Below, piece after piece: positions 16,398 through 25,649 of a stretch of DNA of 64,000 nt. How positions within the stretch are numbered: the first letter of the stretch is position 1; every line of letters starts with the position of its first letter. Source of the stretch: Endozoicomonas sp965199185 (GTDB lineage Bacteria > Pseudomonadota > Gammaproteobacteria > Pseudomonadales > Endozoicomonadaceae); NCBI GenBank assembly GCA_965199185.1, contig CBDAQW010000022.1, positions 1 through 64,000 of the forward strand. The letters are read 5' to 3'. Under the pieces are notes generated by a model. The model was not told where the DNA came from. It worked only from the letters and a program-made list of their open reading frames with translations, and ran no database searches. Both the position numbers and the translations under genes were made by a program.

Positions 16398-19145
16398 TCA
16401 CTTCGTGCTGTAAAAAGGTGTACTTGTTTTTTCAATTTTGCGTCTGCAAATCGGACATTTAGTTATTTTTGACGAGCATGTTTTACAGGCTGTGTGGGTG
16501 CAAGGCGTAAAAATCACCGGAAGAATATTTGATTCTCTGCATATAGGACAGATGATAACATCCTTTCCGTCAGCAGGAGTGGAGTTGCTGTCAATGTTGG
16601 CATCGTTATGATGATGGTGATTCAGTCCGGATGTAGAGGGACCTTCAGGGTTGACTGAAGTCATTGCAGAGCTCAGAAAGAGAGAAGACCTCTCGACTTC
16701 ACTATAAAGATGGTTGGCCAAGAGCCCGAAAAGCTCATCTACATTAATCGTTTCCCAGTTTCTTCCGCTCTCGTGAAGCAAGAGAGCCAGCTCGTTACGA
16801 TTAAAGTTAGGAGCAAATTCCCACTCTCGTGCTACCCTCTGGTTAACGCCCTGGATGAGATTTTCAACTCGCTCGATGGCTTCTTCATCCTGTTGCATTG
16901 ATGCTGCAGACGAAATCAAAGCTGTTGTGCTTGTTGTCGGATTTGGAACAGTAGAAAGCGATTCTTCATCCCAGGCAGCAGTTGAAGAAACATAGTGCAT
17001 TTGTGCAAGTGTGAGTGCTTCTCTGTGGTGTGGCTGAGGTTCACTAAGCACTTCTGTATTTGGGGCAGAAGGTTCTTCTGGTGAGCCAGTCGTTGCGACG
17101 TTTGAAGAGCTACTGCTTAAAATAAGACTTCTTTGCGTGAAAATATGATCAATGCATGCCTGAATAATGAAATCATCTGAGTCTGAAGAGTAATTATTTA
17201 TTATCCCGGTGAGTACTTCCCGGAAGTCTTGGTTTACGGGTATTCCCATTTCATCCAGCCTTAAAGTAATCCGCTCATAAACAGGTAGAATGTTAGAATT
17301 TTCTGGTTGCTGCTGAACAGCAGATGTTTGATGATTGGTTGCCGGTATTAGGTAACCAGGCTGATTCGGAAATAACTCTTCTTCCACCAGGCGTAAAAAA
17401 TCCTGGCGATCGAAATCCTCAAGATCTCCTCCCCTCGCTGCCCTTCTCATCAAATCATCAGGGTTAATAGATGGTAGCCTGGGGCGAGCTTCTCTCAGGT
17501 GTTCAAGGTTGATTTCAATGCCATTATGTTCTGCCATTGTGGTAATAATGAGCTCGATACGCTCAGGTGAGGGATCGTTAGCTGGCGCTATTAGTTGGTC
17601 AAAGAGTGCATCAATCCTGTCTTGAGGCACTCGATCCAGAAACTGTTCGAATAACCCACTGGAAAAGTCCTCGGAATGGCTGTTTCCTGGTTCTTGTGCG
17701 GGTTGAAAAAACTCATTACGAGGTGATTGTAATGGAGGAGGTGGTGGATTATCGCCTAATGGAATATTTCTTGTCGATCTGCCATGTGCCATATCACAGT
17801 GTGGCGAGTGACGTCTGTGCCAATCGTTGGCACTATCACAACCACGCCACTGATGCATAATCATTATGCACTCAAAGCATTGTACCCTGTCGCTATAAAG
17901 GCTATTCCCGCCTCCTCCCAGCAGGAAAAAACCGCTTGCTGCCATAGCTTCTGGTGAAATGCCCTGATGATGGTGTGGCCACTTAAATGAGCTGTAACGA
18001 AAGGTTTTAATTCGGTCATACTCACTTTTCATATTTCCACCTTTCACTAGCCAGTCCTGTACTGCATTTGGATGAACCGGTCTAACCGGTCTTGATGACG
18101 CTGCAGATGCAGGGCGGTGAGCTCTGTGATAAGCCGTTCTGTCTCTTCGTGTTTGCTCAGGAGTACACTGGCTATTGTTGCCAGTATTTGAGGAAGTGCT
18201 GGGTTCAGCATTGGCTGCGTTTTTTAATTCAGAGGGGGCTTCCTGGTATGCAGTGTGGTTTTCCTCTGGCATTTCAGAATCTTGTTCACAACGAGAGCGT
18301 TTTTTGTAATCAGAAGGTTTATCCGGGTCTTTGCCATCATCCCCTGAGCGGCCAAACGCGGATAAAGTACTTCGATGGCTGTTGTTGTTCCCCCTGTTCC
18401 CGAAGTTTTGATTGTTTTGTGATTCGGAAGAGCTACAGCCATTGGAGTTACCCGGAGCTGTCCCAAGTGCAGAGGCTCGTACTTTCAATGCTTCGGGTTG
18501 TTTTATGACACGGATTATGTCTTCTAAATGGTTTGACACTCCAGATAAGCTGGTTGTAGTACTCAACCTATGATGCTCAAGAGTCTTTTCTGCGATATTG
18601 GCTATGGAGATTTTATCGGAAATTGTCTCAGGCGGCTGATCTTTGAGGGTGTTTAAATGAATCAAACGATGGTGAGTCTTATTGATAACCAGCAGAAAAT
18701 GCTTCGCGTTAATGTGCATGAGAACGAGGTTTATAACATCTGAGGGTAGAGCGCGATCGGAAACATGGTTCTTAAGCATTTCCTGAGTTTTGCTCCATAT
18801 TGCTGATGCAGTATCTAAAGCATCAGTATCAGCAATGTGCGAGGTATAGTAAGGCACCCTTATCAATGCATCCGGAAGCAGATCCAAGGTGTTAACGGAT
18901 TCATAGTGATATACATCTGCCGTATTAGTTTTTGAGGACAAAAAGCTGCAAAAAGCACTGATGCAAGACATAGTACCTTGTGCTTCATGATCTAGTGTTG
19001 AAAGGTAATAGAATTTAACAGGAACCGGTGTGAGTATGTTATCAGATAAAGTACTTTCGTCCCCATAAAATAGAGAGGAATAAAAAAGGAGCAGACTGGC
19101 AGCCAGCAAACAATAAAAAGAGGTACTGTATTTTTTTGAAGACAT
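16398..19145 (-). CDS. BIR and RING-finger protein, inhibitor-of-apoptosis-like
   Basis: This 915-aa protein starts at ATG 19145 (ribosome binding site ACAGGA); a 13-residue upstream extension is possible. A hydrophobic N-terminal segment (about 8-28) looks like a signal anchor. An unassigned globular region (about 45-190) and an Asn/Ser-rich linker follow. A BIR domain lies at about 375-455 with a perfect CX2CX16HX6C zinc signature (C423, C426, H443, C450) and the GFF and W landmarks. Several short helical modules (about 480-830) precede a C-terminal C3HC4 RING-HC finger (about 866-900: CPIC, PCTHTACKTC, KCPIC). This is the layout of animal IAPs, in which BIR domains bind caspases and the RING is an E3 ubiquitin ligase. 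Acquisition from a eukaryote and action in host cells are inferred; secretion is not shown. Confidence 0.85.
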   Translation of the reverse strand: MSSKKYSTSFYCLLAASLLLFYSSLFYGDESTLSDNILTPVPVKFYYLSTLDHEAQGTMSCISAFCSFLSSKTNTADVYHYESVNTLDLLPDALIRVPYYTSHIADTDALDTASAIWSKTQEMLKNHVSDRALPSDVINLVLMHINAKHFLLVINKTHHRLIHLNTLKDQPPETISDKISIANIAEKTLEHHRLSTTTSLSGVSNHLEDIIRVIKQPEALKVRASALGTAPGNSNGCSSSESQNNQNFGNRGNNNSHRSTLSAFGRSGDDGKDPDKPSDYKKRSRCEQDSEMPEENHTAYQEAPSELKNAANAEPSTSSNTGNNSQCTPEQTRRDRTAYHRAHRPASAASSRPVRPVHPNAVQDWLVKGGNMKSEYDRIKTFRYSSFKWPHHHQGISPEAMAASGFFLLGGGGNSLYSDRVQCFECIMIMHQWRGCDSANDWHRRHSPHCDMAHGRSTRNIPLGDNPPPPPLQSPRNEFFQPAQEPGNSHSEDFSSGLFEQFLDRVPQDRIDALFDQLIAPANDPSPERIELIITTMAEHNGIEINLEHLREARPRLPSINPDDLMRRAARGGDLEDFDRQDFLRLVEEELFPNQPGYLIPATNHQTSAVQQQPENSNILPVYERITLRLDEMGIPVNQDFREVLTGIINNYSSDSDDFIIQACIDHIFTQRSLILSSSSSNVATTGSPEEPSAPNTEVLSEPQPHHREALTLAQMHYVSSTAAWDEESLSTVPNPTTSTTALISSAASMQQDEEAIERVENLIQGVNQRVAREWEFAPNFNRNELALLLHESGRNWETINVDELFGLLANHLYSEVERSSLFLSSAMTSVNPEGPSTSGLNHHHHNDANIDSNSTPADGKDVIICPICRESNILPVIFTPCTHTACKTCSSKITKCPICRRKIEKTSTPFYSTK

Positions 19146-19448
19146 GATTCCTGTCCAATAACCCTTCAGGCAGCCTTGCTTCACAATAAAGGCTTTACAC
19201 TAAGCGAATAGATGGTATTAGGGTGAATGTCAGGCATTCTGCCCAAAAAGACAAAAATTATAGTATTGGCTGTTTAAAGCGGTAGTTAATATCGTAAATA
19301 AATATAAAAAGAAAAATAATATAGCTAAATTATTGCGTACACCTGATTTTTTACAGGAGGTTGATTCAGCTGATATATTTCACATTTATTGTTATGGATA
19401 TTGAACGGTATATTCTCAGTCAGATGATTTTATCTGACAGGAGTCCTA

Positions 19449-20894
19449 ATGCTAAAAAGCTTTCTTTTTCATGACTATGAAACGTTCGGAACTAACCCAG
19501 CGCTCGACTGGCCTGCGCAGTTTGCGGGCATTCGCACCGACGCCTATTTTAATGAAATAGGTGAGCCGGTGAATATTTTCTGCAAGCAGCCGGTTGATCA
19601 TTTGCCACACCCAATGGCAGCAGTGGTTACCGGACTAACCCCTCAGATAGTGAATGAACGAGGTGTTGTTGAGCCAGAATTTATTCGACAGATTAATCAG
19701 CTATTTATGGAGTCAGGCACCTGTGGTGTGGGCTACAACAGTCTTCGGTTTGATGATGAAGTGACTCGCAACGCATTGTATCGCAACTTTTATGACCCTT
19801 ACGCCAGAGAGTGGCAGAACGGTAACAGCCGCTGGGACCTGATTGATATGGTGCGACTGGCCGGAGCTCTCAGACCAGAAGGCATTGAGTGGCCACTTCA
19901 GGACGATGGCTTGAAGAGTTTTCGATTAGAAGAATTAACGGCTGCCAATGGCATTGAGCACGGTGATGCTCATGATGCTTTATCCGATGTACGTGCAACT
20001 ATTGCTATGGCTCGATTAATTCGGGATCGGCAACCTAAGTTATTTCAGTTTGTTTTGCATAATCGGGGCAAGCGGGAAGTCTCTCAAATATTGAATATGG
20101 CCGAACAAAAAATGCGGGTGCATGTATCTGGCATGTTTGGGGCTCATCGTCATAATATGGCAATGGTCATGCCTCTGGCAGACCATCCTGTTAATCAGAA
20201 TGGCATTATTGTTTATGATCTTTCTGTTGATCCAGCACCGCTGTTGGAATTATCGGTAGAGGAAATACAGCAAAGACTGTTTACTCCGGCTGACCAGCTG
20301 CCTGAAGGGCAGAGTCGTATTCCTCTGAAAACAGTGCATATTAATAAATGCCCTGTCCTGGCACCTGTTGGCGTGATTCGCCCGGAAGATCGTGAGCGTC
20401 TTGAAATCGATATGGCCGTCTGCGAAAGAAACCGTGACTCATTATTGCAGCAGCCGGAGCTCAAGCAGAAAGTGCAATCGGTATTTTCTGCGCTTCCTGA
20501 AGGCAAGACTTCTGACCCTGATCAAATGCTCTATTCAGGTGGCTTCTTTTCTCCGGCGGATAAGCGGATGATGAACCGGATTATTGCGACTGCACCAGAT
20601 AAGCTGACTGGGGCAGGGTTATCCTTTCGCGATAGCCGTCTGGAAGAAATGTTGTTTCGTTATCGTGGTCGCCATTACCCTGAAACGCTGGATTCAGAAG
20701 ATCAGGCACAGTGGCGGCGATATTGCCAAGAGCGTTTATTCGGCTCCGAGGATCCAAACATATTGGGTTTTACAGCGTTTGCTGATGCCCTGAACGAAGT
20801 ACGGAATGAAGTTGGCGACGATCAGGCCAAACGGGCAGTCCTGCAAGCTCTTGAACAGTACGTGCATGGTTTGCAACATGATCTTATCGATTGA
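19449..20894 (+). CDS. sbcB: Exodeoxyribonuclease I
   Basis: This 481-aa exonuclease I degrades single-stranded DNA 3' to 5' and acts in recombination and mismatch repair. The N-terminal DEDD exonuclease motif FLFHDYETFGTNP is followed by GYNSLRFDDEV and the AHDALSDVRA motif (about 175-185), then the SH3-like and C-terminal helical domains. Length agrees with the family. A ribosome binding site (ACAGGAG) precedes ATG 19449. It ends 25 bp before a convergent receiver-like gene. Confidence 0.96.
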   Translation: MLKSFLFHDYETFGTNPALDWPAQFAGIRTDAYFNEIGEPVNIFCKQPVDHLPHPMAAVVTGLTPQIVNERGVVEPEFIRQINQLFMESGTCGVGYNSLRFDDEVTRNALYRNFYDPYAREWQNGNSRWDLIDMVRLAGALRPEGIEWPLQDDGLKSFRLEELTAANGIEHGDAHDALSDVRATIAMARLIRDRQPKLFQFVLHNRGKREVSQILNMAEQKMRVHVSGMFGAHRHNMAMVMPLADHPVNQNGIIVYDLSVDPAPLLELSVEEIQQRLFTPADQLPEGQSRIPLKTVHINKCPVLAPVGVIRPEDRERLEIDMAVCERNRDSLLQQPELKQKVQSVFSALPEGKTSDPDQMLYSGGFFSPADKRMMNRIIATAPDKLTGAGLSFRDSRLEEMLFRYRGRHYPETLDSEDQAQWRRYCQERLFGSEDPNILGFTAFADALNEVRNEVGDDQAKRAVLQALEQYVHGLQHDLID

Positions 20895-20919
20895 TCATCT
20901 CTGTTTGGACAGATATGGC

Positions 20920-21315
20920 TCAAGCGGATACTGATGCTGATATAGCATCGTACTTTTTAACTTCGTTCAGCTGTTCTGCGAGTCGGCCGTAGACGGTCGG
21001 CTTTTCGATGTAATCGAGAGCACCAGCTTTGATGGCAGCAACAGCACTGGCAACATCGTTGTGCTCTCCCAGAATAATGACAGGAATATTCTGATTTCTG
21101 CTGGCTAGATCACCCATCAGAATCAGTGCTTGATCATTGTTATTCGCAGCAATAATGCAGCAGGGGGGCGAAGTCATAACGGAATCCATCAGTTCAACGT
21201 TGGAACTGAAGCAGCTCAGCCGTAATGACTTTTCATTACAAAGATTCGAAACTGTCTTTGTAATGCAGGCGTCTTCTTCTAGAAGATACACGTTGTATGG
21301 ATTTGCCAGATTCAT
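20920..21315 (-). CDS. Degenerate response-regulator receiver protein
   Basis: This 131-aa stand-alone receiver-like domain aligns over its length with the FixJ-type receiver encoded at 21743, including VIILGEHNDVASAVAAIKAG and the conserved Lys in YIEKP. The phosphoacceptor region is altered: where FixJ has CIVLDIRMPG this protein has CIIAANNNDQ. The acidic pocket at the N-terminus is changed too (LLEED instead of IDDDE), and the Thr/Ser of the switch is missing. It probably cannot be phosphorylated in the usual way and may work as a phospho-independent pseudo-receiver. It has no output domain. It is convergent with sbcB. Confidence 0.7.
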   Translation of the reverse strand: MNLANPYNVYLLEEDACITKTVSNLCNEKSLRLSCFSSNVELMDSVMTSPPCCIIAANNNDQALILMGDLASRNQNIPVIILGEHNDVASAVAAIKAGALDYIEKPTVYGRLAEQLNEVKKYDAISASVSA

Positions 21316-21692
21316 GTTTAGGCAGCCTTGCTATAAATGAGCCAGAGCTAACTCAAATGTCAGTCAAAAATTAATCGAAATGCCCGAGCGTAGGAAAAAA
21401 CTGCATACACAACCTCACCAAAGCCTCTGTCTCAGGATATGGATCAGTTTAGAATCAGCGATCATTTTGCTGAATGGAGGGATGTACTAGACGTTGTACG
21501 GGGACTACCTAAAGTCTTCCCATCTCTGGCGTCAGAGCTAATAGGCGTTGTTTTACTGAAGTGTGTTATTACTAATAAGGCAAGGTTTTGAATGTCTGAC
21601 CGAGATTTTTTAGTGTTTCTGTAGTCAGTTTGCGAGAGTTTCTTTTCAGATTGCACCGCTGAGGGGCGGCATTACGAAAAAATGGCAGCAGT
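21316..21692. other. Intergenic region between two regulator genes
   Basis: This is 377 bp between the pseudo-receiver start and the terminator of the FixJ-type gene. Short open frames on both strands lack ribosome binding sites and family resemblance. The part next to 21315 should hold the pseudo-receiver promoter. Nothing else is supported. Confidence 0.4.
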
Positions 21693-21730
21693 GCTGGCTG
21701 TTTTTGAGCAAATATTCAAAAACAGCCAGC
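21693..21730 (-). terminator. Hairpin terminator after the FixJ-type gene
   Basis: A perfect 15-bp stem (GCTGGCTGTTTTTGA and its complement) encloses an 8-base loop. It lies 12 bp past the stop of the 21743 gene. The T-tract is inside the stem, as in some bidirectional terminators. Confidence 0.7.
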
Positions 21731-21742
21731 ATTGGGTTAGTT

Positions 21743-22396
21743 TCAGATCTTAAAGTTAAACTCACCTTCCAGATGATCTTTAACCTGCATAACCTGTCTG
21801 ACCAGGTGCGCCAGAGATTTGGTGCCCATCTTTTCCATCACACGTGAGCGATGAATCTCCACGGTACGTTGGCTCAGGTTAATATCAGCAGCAATCACCT
21901 TGTTGGCTTTTCCTTCTACAACGTGGTGAAGCACTTCACGCTCACGATCAGTCAGAGTGGACAGGCGGCGAAGAATTTCTTTGTGTTCCAGCAGTTCGCG
22001 GCGTTGCTGAGTATCCAGCTTAAGTGCATCGTTGATCAGATCAAGTAATTCCTGATCCCGGAATGGTTTCTGAATGAAGTTCATTGCGCCATCTTTAATG
22101 GCCTGAACTGCCATGGGTACATCACCATGACCGGTAATAAAAATAATAGGCAGGATGCAGTGCATTTCGTTCAGTTTGCTTTGCAGTTCCAGACCACTCA
22201 TTCCGGGCATGCGAATGTCTAGAACAATGCATCCGGGGCGATTCTCGTCGTACACTTCAAGAAATTCTGCCGGCGAGGCGTAGGTTTCTACCACCTGACC
22301 AACAGACTTCATCAGCATTTTGAGAGAGTCTCGCACAGCCTCGTCATCATCAATGATGAAAACCGTGGGTTCCTGCTTAATATCCTGTTGCTGCAT
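21743..22396 (-). CDS. FixJ/TodT-type two-component response regulator
   Basis: This 217-aa regulator has an N-terminal receiver domain (about 10-125) with the acidic pocket IDDDEAVRD, the phosphoacceptor Asp in VLDIRMPGMSG, Thr in FITGHGD and Lys in IQKPF. A LuxR/FixJ-type helix-turn-helix output domain (about 145-205, LTDREREVLHHVVEGKANK) follows. Family members activate transcription after phosphorylation by a PAS-containing sensor kinase; no kinase gene is adjacent. The linker sequence is typical of the FixJ/TutC group. Upstream lies 560 bp without a gene, then aspA on the same strand. Confidence 0.9.
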   Translation of the reverse strand: MQQQDIKQEPTVFIIDDDEAVRDSLKMLMKSVGQVVETYASPAEFLEVYDENRPGCIVLDIRMPGMSGLELQSKLNEMHCILPIIFITGHGDVPMAVQAIKDGAMNFIQKPFRDQELLDLINDALKLDTQQRRELLEHKEILRRLSTLTDREREVLHHVVEGKANKVIAADINLSQRTVEIHRSRVMEKMGTKSLAHLVRQVMQVKDHLEGEFNFKI

Positions 22397-22956
22397 AACG
22401 ACTCCACTGTGAGCAATTTGCCGTATAATTTGGTTTTGATGCCGTCAGGCGGAAACTGTTCTGTTATTAGCTGAGATAGCTTAATGGCGAACCAGCTTGG
22501 GCTTCGAGTCGCATAACGGCTGTGGAATTCGCTCATATTGTAGCAGAGGATGACCACATTGCGTTCGCAAGGTAGTGCTTTGACATTCACGGAAAACACA
22601 GGCCTTTTGGTCAAATTGTTCTTTCTGAACTGGCGTTTGTAGCGTTCCGTGCGCCTCTGGTTTCGACTTTCTGATGCCGCCTGACAGGACTGCGCAATAT
22701 TAGACGAACTGTGCAGTATTGTTAGTAGGGGGAATGCGAAGTTTTTTGCAAGCAATACGTATAGCTAATCAATATTGGTAAAGACAAAAAATAAAGTACG
22801 AACATTGAAACAACCAGAGGTCAGATTCCGGGTGTGTTTTCAGTGGGTGGCTGGTCGTTTTTTCAATGGGCTGAGGGCTGATCCGAAAGCCCGATTTTCA
22901 TGGGCTTTCGGTATACGTCAGATGACGTAGAGAAAGACTCAGAGAGACATCCTCTT
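22397..22956. other. Intergenic region between the FixJ-type gene and aspA
   Basis: This is 560 bp with no supported gene; the one long frame here is antisense-like and has no start signal. It contains a perfect 10-bp hairpin, CCGAAAGCCC/GGGCTTTCGG (22883-22911), just downstream of aspA. The hairpin lacks a T-tract but could be a processing or Rho-assisted end. The promoter of the FixJ-type gene should lie near 22400-22500. Confidence 0.4.
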
Positions 22957-24381
22957 TTAATGAGTAGCGTTGCTCAGATCGAGTGGAGCCACCATATTTT
23001 CAGGCTTGAGGATTTCTTTGAGTTGCTCTTCCGTTAGTAGCTGCTCTTCCAGAACCAGATCAACCACTTTACGCCCGGTTTTCAGGGCTGCTTTGGCGAT
23101 TCGGCTGGAGTTTTCATAACCGAGATATGGGTTCAGAGCAGTCACCAGACCAACACTGTTGTCTACATAACCCTGGCAAACTTCAGGGTTGGCAGTAATG
23201 CCTTTGATGCAGCGGTCACCCAGCATGTTCATGCCGTTGGTTAGTTCCTGCAGAGATTCCAGAATCTTGTAGACCAGTACAGGCTCTGCGTAGTTCAGCT
23301 GTAGCTGGGCAGCTTCAGAAGCCATGGTGACGACGGTATCGTTGCCGATAATGTGGAAAGCAATCTGACTCATGGCTTCTGGAATAACCGGATTCACCTT
23401 GCCTGGCATGATCGATGAGCCTGGCTGCATTTCAGGTAAATTGATTTCGTTCAGACCGCAAAGTGGGCCAGAAGACAGTAGTCGTAAATCATTGCTGATT
23501 TTGGATAGTTTGATCGCCAGACGCTTCAGAGCACTGGAGAAGATAACAAAAGCCCCCATATCAGAGGTGGCTTCTACCAGATCGCCAGCCAGAATCATTT
23601 CCTGACCGGAAATCTCCGTCAGATGTTGAACCGCCAGAGGTGCATAGCGGTTGTCTGCGGTAATACCTGTACCAATAGCTGTGCCACCCAGGTTGATTTC
23701 GCGCAGAAGATCAGCCTGAACACCAATGCGTTTGATGTCTTCACCGATGGTGGTAGCAAATGCCTGAAACTCCTGACCCAGCGTCATAGGAACGGCGTCC
23801 TGCAACTGGGTGCGACCCATTTTCAGGATGTTGCTGAATTCTTCGGCTTTGACTTCAAAGGCGTTCTTCAGGGCTTTGATCGCAACAATCAGTTCTTTAT
23901 GTTGCAGTACCATTGCCAGACGAACCGCTGTTGGGTAAACGTCATTGGTAGACTGTGCCATGTTGACATGAGTGTTTGGATGCAGGAATTCATAATCACC
24001 GCGACGATAACCCAGAAGTTCCAGAGCACGGTTGCAAATGACTTCGTTGGCATTCATGTTGGTGGATGTTCCGGCTCCCCCCTGAATCATATCGACGACA
24101 AACTGATCGTGCAGTCTGCCTTCAATAATTTCGTCACAGGCATCGGCAATCGCTTCAGCTTGTTTTGGATCCAGCATCCCCAAATCCCGGTTGGCCAGGG
24201 CACAGGCTTTTTTTACCATCGCCAGGGCGCGGGGCAAACTTGGGTAGTGATTTAATTCAACGCCGGTGATTTTGAAGTTTTCAACAGCCCGCTGGGTTTG
24301 AATTCCGTAATAAACGCTTTCAGGAACCTGAGCTTTACCAAGAAGGTCGTGTTCGATTCGGTAGTTAATAATATCTGTCAT
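22957..24381 (-). CDS. aspA: Aspartate ammonia-lyase
   Basis: This 474-aa cytoplasmic enzyme converts L-aspartate to fumarate and ammonia. The superfamily signature GSSIMPGKVNP is present (about residue 320), as are the substrate-binding TSTNMNANEVI and QSTNDVYPTAVR motifs. Length matches aspartase. MTDIINYRIEHDLLG from ATG 24381 matches family N-termini; a GTG two codons earlier is the alternative. Fumarase C is the close relative, but the N-terminal and loop sequence fit AspA better. It is monocistronic. Confidence 0.93.
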   Translation of the reverse strand: MTDIINYRIEHDLLGKAQVPESVYYGIQTQRAVENFKITGVELNHYPSLPRALAMVKKACALANRDLGMLDPKQAEAIADACDEIIEGRLHDQFVVDMIQGGAGTSTNMNANEVICNRALELLGYRRGDYEFLHPNTHVNMAQSTNDVYPTAVRLAMVLQHKELIVAIKALKNAFEVKAEEFSNILKMGRTQLQDAVPMTLGQEFQAFATTIGEDIKRIGVQADLLREINLGGTAIGTGITADNRYAPLAVQHLTEISGQEMILAGDLVEATSDMGAFVIFSSALKRLAIKLSKISNDLRLLSSGPLCGLNEINLPEMQPGSSIMPGKVNPVIPEAMSQIAFHIIGNDTVVTMASEAAQLQLNYAEPVLVYKILESLQELTNGMNMLGDRCIKGITANPEVCQGYVDNSVGLVTALNPYLGYENSSRIAKAALKTGRKVVDLVLEEQLLTEEQLKEILKPENMVAPLDLSNATH

Positions 24382-24587
24382 TACCACTCACATTATGCAA
24401 GTAAAAAAAGTGCTCTAGGTCAATTGAATGGTGAAAATTTCTAAATAATTCAACTGATTGCAGTGGGTTAGTCTGTTACTGCTAATAACTATCAGCAATA
24501 AGTGTAATTACTTAAATGTTGAATGGTTATCAAGAAGGGCAGTTAGCCGTTTTGTTCTTCATTGAATTTTATTGAATGGCGAAAGCA

Positions 24588-25649
24588 TTAATTGACAGAG
24601 TTATCGTTGTACTTCTCCTGCTCTTTGATTTCCTGAACCCATCGAAACACCTCAGCCACCGGTTCAATTAATTCACCCGGAATATAATCGGTGATGTTCA
24701 GTTGGTAGAGCGCATGAGCCAGAGGTACATTCTCCAGTACTGGAATCCCTTCTTTTTCTGCAATCTTGATAATGAAGCGGGCATGGCCACCCCGGCCTTT
24801 CACAGTGACCATTGGCAGAGGCGTGCTTTCCTGTCGGTAGCGAAGCCCAATGGCGAGGTGGGTCGGGTTTTTAATCACAACATCGGATTTGGAGGTGTTT
24901 TCAGCAGAGTTCAGTATTTCCTGATGAATTTCTTTCCGCTTACCTTTAATCTCCGGACTACCTTCACTCTCTTTGTATTCACGTTTTACTTCGTCCTTGC
25001 TCATGCGTTGTTGTTTCATAAATTGCTGACGTTCAAACATGTAGTCCAGAACGGCAATAATAATGAAGGCAACACAGGCATAAATCAGTAGCTTTTTCAT
25101 TAATACGCCAACGATGGGTAAAATACACTGGCTGCCACAATAAGGAAGATTGATCATATCGCCAATGCTGGTTTTTATGACGTAATAAACCACAAAGGAT
25201 AGAAAAACGATTTTGATAATGGATTTGATAAACTCCACCAGGTTTTTAATCGCGAAGATTTTTTTCAGCCCTCCAATAGGGCTGATTTTTTTGATATCAG
25301 GTTTGATCCCCTCTGGCGCAAATAACAAGCCAAATTGAAGTACGTTACCCACAATGGCGGAAATCACTGCCACCAGAATCAGCGGAATGGTTAACATGAT
25401 GGATTTTTCAAGTACCCCTGTGGTGACAATTTTCAAGGCAGCTTTGAAGTTTTCGGTGTAGACGTCGGCGGGTAGGACAACCATCTCTATGATAGTGACG
25501 ATGTAGGTATCGCTGAGCCCCCAAAGTGTGGCTACCACGGCTATGAGCCCTAAAGTCCCAGAGACCTCCTTGCTTTTGGCGACCTGCCCTTTTTTCCGAG
25601 CATCACGGAGTTTTTTGGGGGTGGGTTGTTCGGTTTTCTCGGCACTCAT
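24588..25649 (-). CDS. sctU: Type III secretion export apparatus protein SctU (YscU/FlhB family)
   Basis: This 353-aa inner-membrane export-gate switch protein has four transmembrane helices in the first 220 residues and a cytoplasmic domain with the autocleavage motif NPTH (about residue 265). Cleavage there switches export from needle to translocator/effector substrates. The start at 25649 (MSAEKTEQPTPKKL) is the family N-terminus and overlaps the sctT stop by four bases. An in-frame extension to 25874 is rejected because it lies inside sctT. It is the last gene of the sctN-U operon. Confidence 0.95.
   Translation of the reverse strand: MSAEKTEQPTPKKLRDARKKGQVAKSKEVSGTLGLIAVVATLWGLSDTYIVTIIEMVVLPADVYTENFKAALKIVTTGVLEKSIMLTIPLILVAVISAIVGNVLQFGLLFAPEGIKPDIKKISPIGGLKKIFAIKNLVEFIKSIIKIVFLSFVVYYVIKTSIGDMINLPYCGSQCILPIVGVLMKKLLIYACVAFIIIAVLDYMFERQQFMKQQRMSKDEVKREYKESEGSPEIKGKRKEIHQEILNSAENTSKSDVVIKNPTHLAIGLRYRQESTPLPMVTVKGRGGHARFIIKIAEKEGIPVLENVPLAHALYQLNITDYIPGELIEPVAEVFRWVQEIKEQEKYNDNSVN

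Noticed and set aside
22312..22755. 147-aa frame upstream of the FixJ-type gene
   Set aside because: It overlaps the FixJ start in a different frame, with no start signal and no family resemblance.
22883..22911. Rho-independent terminator of aspA
   Set aside because: The stem is perfect but no T-tract follows on the minus strand; it is recorded only as a hairpin.
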